Positions 59,987 through 64,000 of a stretch of DNA of 64,000 nt are shown here, in pieces. The first letter of the stretch is position 1. Each line of letters opens with the position of its first letter. The notes beneath the pieces were generated by a model. It worked only from the letters and a program-made list of their open reading frames with translations, was not told the origin of the DNA and ran no database searches. Both the position numbers and the translations under genes were made by a program. The stretch is from Ampelocalamus luodianensis (lineage: Eukaryota > Streptophyta > Magnoliopsida > Poales > Poaceae), in NCBI GenBank assembly GCA_036346255.1, contig CM070627.1, positions 34,184,143-34,248,142 of the forward strand, read 5' to 3'.

Positions 59987-61473
59987 TCAATTTTGAGCAT
60001 TCATTTTCGATTGAACGGCCTACATACTCTGCGTTTCGGAGGATTCTTATTGCAGAAGATGCAACCTTGAAATAATTTTTTCTTGACCAAAGATTTTTTT
60101 TTTTCCTGCTTCATTTCCTCTCCCCACACAATTGCATGTATATTCCTATTTCTCACTATCAAGTCAGTGTCTGTGCCTATCTGTCATTGCCTTAGGCATA
60201 TAGCTTCTATTTTTATGTACTGCATGGAAAGGATACACATCATATCCACATCATGCACAAAAGATAAGGAAAAAACTTCTTTTTATGTGGTCCCATGACT
60301 TTCCATGACCACAAGGCTTGCATTTGAAGCATTCTTTTTGGCACTCTTAGCTGAAGATTCATCAATTTCTTGATGCCTTGTGCCTAATTTCAGGTTACTC
60401 TCTCTTGGATAGTCCCATTATTATTTCATGTCAGAATTGTAATCCTCTGTTTGTGCTAGATCATGAAAGGTACGTACATTAGGTACACAAACGAGTTAAA
60501 GCATAAATCTTTCTTCTGACCAATTGATTAGCTGTACAGGTACGGATTAGATCTAACCACAATGCCATGTATAGTGATAACTGACGGGTTGGACTTGTTG
60601 GGCTAGCGCTTACGGCCGAACTGAGGTATCTCATTGTTGTCGCTTGTTGTGCTGGTATTGGCTGTCCTTGGGTCCTAGCAAGTTTCCAAACAAGGCAGCC
60701 GGAACCCCACATGGAACCAGCTGCAAATGAAAGTATTGTTTGAGAGAGGAGGATGACACAAGATAAGAAAGAGTTCATGCGCCTGGATTTGCTTGCACAA
60801 TATTAGATCGAATCTTCATATGGCACATGCCATATCTCTTAAGTATTTCTCATTTGTGTAGGTAACATTTTTTTTTCACAAGCACAATATTTGATCCAAA
60901 CTTTTTCTAGACAATATTTGATCCCAACTTGATACTACAACACATGCCACATCTCTTTTAAGTATTTCTCATTTTTTTTTGTAGGTAAAGTTTTCTATTT
61001 CAACATGCATGACATGAGACTTTCTACTGTGTTTGGAAGGTGCTTGAGGTACCTCCCCTCTAAAAAACATCAACCGTTGATTTACCAAGGGGCAACTTAG
61101 GAATAGAAAATTTTGTAAAAGTAGATCATTTGGTAATTATTCCTATATGTAACTCTCTATTTTAATCTCCTTTCATCTTTGATTTGCCTTGCCTGCACGT
61201 CTCCTCCCCAAATCAGTCACCTCCTTCCCTTCCCCTCCCTCACCGCCCTCCTTCAGACTCCTCCCCTTTCCCTCCTCTCAAAACTTAAGCTGTGTTGACT
61301 TTGTAATTGTGAGATGACTTTTGATTTTTTTTTATGGATTATCGATTTGGGAAGAATTTGCTATTAAATCCATTGAAAATTTATTGACTGAGCCGGCGAT
61401 GCAGTGATCTTAGGTTGATTTGCACAGTGTATGAATAATTTACATGGTGTTACCACGAAGTCTCTTATCATAA
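59987..61473. other. No gene seen
   Basis: AT-rich sequence with long T runs. A related phrase (ATGCCACATCTCTT...AAGTATTTCTCATTT) occurs twice about 130 bp apart (60825-60853 and 60945-60972), a short diverged duplication. The minus-strand open frame 60479-60778 has no recognisable domain. Confidence 0.45.
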
Positions 61474-62221
61474 TGTAACATCCCGTTTTCGGTTGTTGAA
61501 TAGTATCTTTCCGTGTTTCTTCTTGGTTTTCAAAACCTATTTCAAATTAATGTGTAATTGCAAAATTCTCTAGTTTGTCTCATTTCCAAATTCAGTTTGA
61601 ATCTTGGTTTCAATTCAAATCATCTCTTGTTTGGCTCAGCCCATTTCTTTTCCTGGGCGCAGCGCCAAGCAGCCCTAGCACGCTCGTGCTCGCTCTGCTG
61701 CACCCCCCGTGCGCCTACCTGCTCCCCTGCCTGCTCTGTCCCGTCGCCCACCTGCCTTCGACCACCAACGCCTGCCTCTGCCCTGTCCCATCGGAGTCTT
61801 TCAGCGGGTCTCTCCTCCTCTCCTCCCAGCTATAAAGAGCCCAAGAAGCCCCCTTCATCTCTTTCCCCCACCTAACTCTCTCTCTCTCTCGCTCTCGCTG
61901 CTGTGGTTTGCCCGAAGCCCGAGCTCCGAGTTCAAGCCGCCGCGCACCTCCTCTCGGTCCTCGCCGCACCAGTGCAGCCCCCTCTTCTACCCGCGTTAAT
62001 TCATGTCCCAAAGCTTCTTAAAGCAATCCGCTCACTCTATTTTAGTTTTGTTTCGCAGGAGCCGTTACTTTTCCTCTTCTCCTTCAGTCCCGGCTGACCC
62101 CTTCATCGCCGCCCTCCTTCACCTTCAACCGTGAGCTTCCCCTCCACCATTCGTCATCCACCGATCTCCTCTAACATCTCTCTCAGTCTTTGTGAGTTCC
62201 CCGAGCCCTGTTCTCTCTCTT

Positions 62222-62403
62222 GTTCCTTCTTTTGACCGCGTCGAGCAGTTGAGTCCTTCTTTCGACCAGGTAGTCAAAACCCTCCTTCGACTTGATAGTC
62301 GAAACCTTCTTTCGATCAGGTAGTCGAAAACCTCCTTCCGACCACCTGTAGTCGAACCTCCTTCTAACCAGGTAGTCAAACCTCCTTCCGACCGCGAAGT
62401 CGG
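62222..62403. repeat. Tandem repeat of about 26 bp, seven units, inside the LTR
   Basis: Units of the form CCTTCTTTCGACCAGGTAGT plus CGAAAA repeat about seven times with a period of 24-30 bp. The array carries facing TCGAC and GTCGA pieces. It accounts for the minus-strand open frame at 62125-62541, which I do not treat as a gene. Confidence 0.85.
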
Positions 62404-62610
62404 ATAAGCAATACTCGAACCCAAAGCTTCAAGGGCTCCGTTCTCTTCCATTATAACTCCAAAAATTATGAATTTTGTTTCTGAATTGTCTAAATGTGAG
62501 ATCTTACTTTTCGCTCTGGTCTTATTTAATTTGGATTTCATTTGTTATTTCTTTAGTATTTATTTGTTCTCTTTGTTTGTTTGTTCCTTTTTCCAATTCG
62601 TCCGTCGAGT

Positions 62611-64000
62611 AGAGTTCGAAGAAGCGGGAGATCCCTAGTTTGATCAAGCACAAGATTATCAAGACTCTCTTACCTTTAATCTAGGCAAGTCAATACATTG
62701 ATCATTTTGAGCCTACATTTTATGCAAATTATATTCCTCTAAATTACCAAAATTGCATACTTTAATTTTGTAAGCAAATATATGTTAACTCTTAAGGTAG
62801 TTAAATACACATTTGATGATTAATTAATTTTTATGCCATCCTTTAACAATTGAATCCATTATTCCATGTCACCCTAGTAACTATGTGGTAATTTGCTAGT
62901 TATAGGTTGTACTTAAGCGACATGCTACAAGCTAGTTTTGCTTAAGTACCAGGGCATTAAAATACCCCAATCATCATCTCTTAAAATCATGAAATAATTT
63001 GGGGCAGTCATGGGAGGTACATGACTGAAGTATTTAGGATAAATTGGTTTTCCTCCTCAAAAACCCTAAACTGCTATTACCACATAGACAGATGGTATGA
63101 TGGTGGGTGTTGATATAGCACGAGAATGTGTGGAATGTGTTATGAACCGCCCAGATGACATTAAGGACTTATCCGGTGATGACCTCCTATTGTAAAACAT
63201 GTGCAACCACAAGTCTGTAAAGTACAACTTGGCTTAGTAAATTTATTGGACCCTGAAAGTCATCTCGCTGGAGGGGATCAAGGTAGTGCAAGTGTTAGAT
63301 GCATTCCGGCTTGAATGGGACACCGTGGGAGGGTGAAGTTGCCAACTACGCTAGTCATTGTGGTGAACATCCTGCACAACTTATGGGTGAAACCCATATA
63401 AGTGAGATGACGGAAGGGGCGAGATAATTTGAAAAGTTACTGCGATGATCTCTCAACCACACGACCAAGGAATCATATGGGGCAACGAGTTGATTATCTA
63501 TTGTGGGTAAAGTATACAACCTCTGCAGAGTGTAAACTGTTTAAACAGCCATGCCTACGATCAAAGGCGGACGTGGGAACTTACCAGAGTTAGTTCTATT
63601 TCAAAAACCTTTGTGGATGGGTTAAAACTGGTCGAGCTGATGTAACCCGAACTTGGTGTTGTTCCTAGGTGGTCGTACCCATTGTTGTTAATAGTGGTCA
63701 TAGCCATATTTTTAAAATAAGCATAGGTGGAGGTAACCTCTACTGTTATTCAATATTGCACAATTACTCTCTTTAATAAAATGCAATTTGGTTAAAATGT
63801 TAAGTGATAGGAATTTCTAATTATGATATTTGAAAACCTTACTTTAGCAAATAAAAGAAACCGAGCCACCCTTGTCAAGCTTTGCATGTATATTATTGCA
63901 TCTTGTGTGTTGGCTCGCGAGCATGGAAGTTGTGCTCATTCTCGCTCTCTTCCCCAAACTTCCAGATCCCACAGATCATGGAGACTACGACTACTACGAG
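62611..64000 (+). other. Second copy of the LTR mini-ORF, partly decayed
   Basis: Exon 62611-62684 corresponds to 56213-56285 but has lost one base near 62637, and its donor is TAG/GCAAGT, a GC-type donor. The last exon starts at 63966 after CTTCCAG and reads DPTDHGDYDYYE to the window edge, keeping the same frame and acidic-tyrosine tail as the first copy. Confidence 0.4.

Larger units (their letters stand above)
61474..64000 (+). mobile_element. Second copy of the Ty3/gypsy-type LTR, cut by the window end
   Basis: It begins TGTAACATCCCG and from about 62440 to the window end follows the LTR at 56040-57640 closely. The GC-rich leader (61620-62140) differs and is followed by a repeat array (62222-62403) absent from the first copy. 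TATA-like CTATAAAGAGC lies at 61830-61840. Whether this is a solo LTR or the 5' end of a full element cannot be seen. Confidence 0.85.

Noticed and set aside
62125..62541. 138-codon minus-strand open frame with repeated TTWLEGG-like units
   Set aside because: It is the translation of the 26-bp tandem array; the period, not coding constraint, keeps it open.

Overview
This window is plant nuclear DNA from a grass (Poaceae), most likely rice (Oryza) or a close relative. Evidence: spliced eukaryotic gene structures; a plant-only DUF641/GIL1-type protein; plant-type Ty1/copia, Ty3/gypsy (chromodomain-bearing) and LINE retrotransposons; initiator-methionine-tRNA primer-binding sites; and a copia LTR family beginning TGTTGGAGATATGCCC, familiar from grasses. 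It is a gene-poor, transposon-dense region. I see no rRNA, tRNA or CRISPR. Species was judged by eye; no database was searched.

Layout. 0-3.8 kb: AT-rich non-genic DNA with a minus-strand primer-binding site and possible LTR. 3.8-8.9 kb: the only intact gene, a 422-residue DUF641/GIL1-like protein (6503-7771, +). Upstream lie a spliced leader, a broken Myb/SANT-like gene fragment and a 1.1 kb foldback built around a small LTR. 9.3-15.0 kb: two broken gene copies in the same orientation with introns kept, an inositol monophosphatase (10130-13096) and an AP-1 gamma-adaptin piece (14740-15029). A 5'-truncated antisense LINE with a 16-bp target duplication sits in an intron of the first. 16.3-18.1 kb: AT-rich tandem arrays with three different periods. 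18.1-31.9 kb: nested Ty3/gypsy LTRs and decayed internal regions in both orientations.

31.9-43.7 kb: a minus-strand Ty1/copia element (gag, protease, integrase, RT) interrupted by solo LTRs at 35341-39903 and 41540-43036 and bounded on the left by another at 31881-33578, all three with matching 5-bp flanks. 44.0-45.3 kb: a further solo copia LTR with target duplication. 48.0-51.4 kb: the 3' part of a plus-strand Ty3/gypsy element (integrase, chromodomain, polypurine tract, 3' LTR). 51.4-61.5 kb: low-copy-looking DNA carrying two small DNA transposons and a copia solo LTR split by a gypsy solo LTR, both target duplications readable. 61.5 kb to the end: a second copy of that gypsy LTR, cut by the window edge.

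Apart from the DUF641 gene, nothing looks like a working host gene; coding matches are fragments with stops, frameshifts or lost catalytic residues. The most interesting pattern is inside the long gypsy LTRs. Several carry an intron-like module, and in two families the exons on either side join in frame to give a short acidic C-terminal peptide ending in a stop codon. This suggests a small spliced gene embedded in the LTR.
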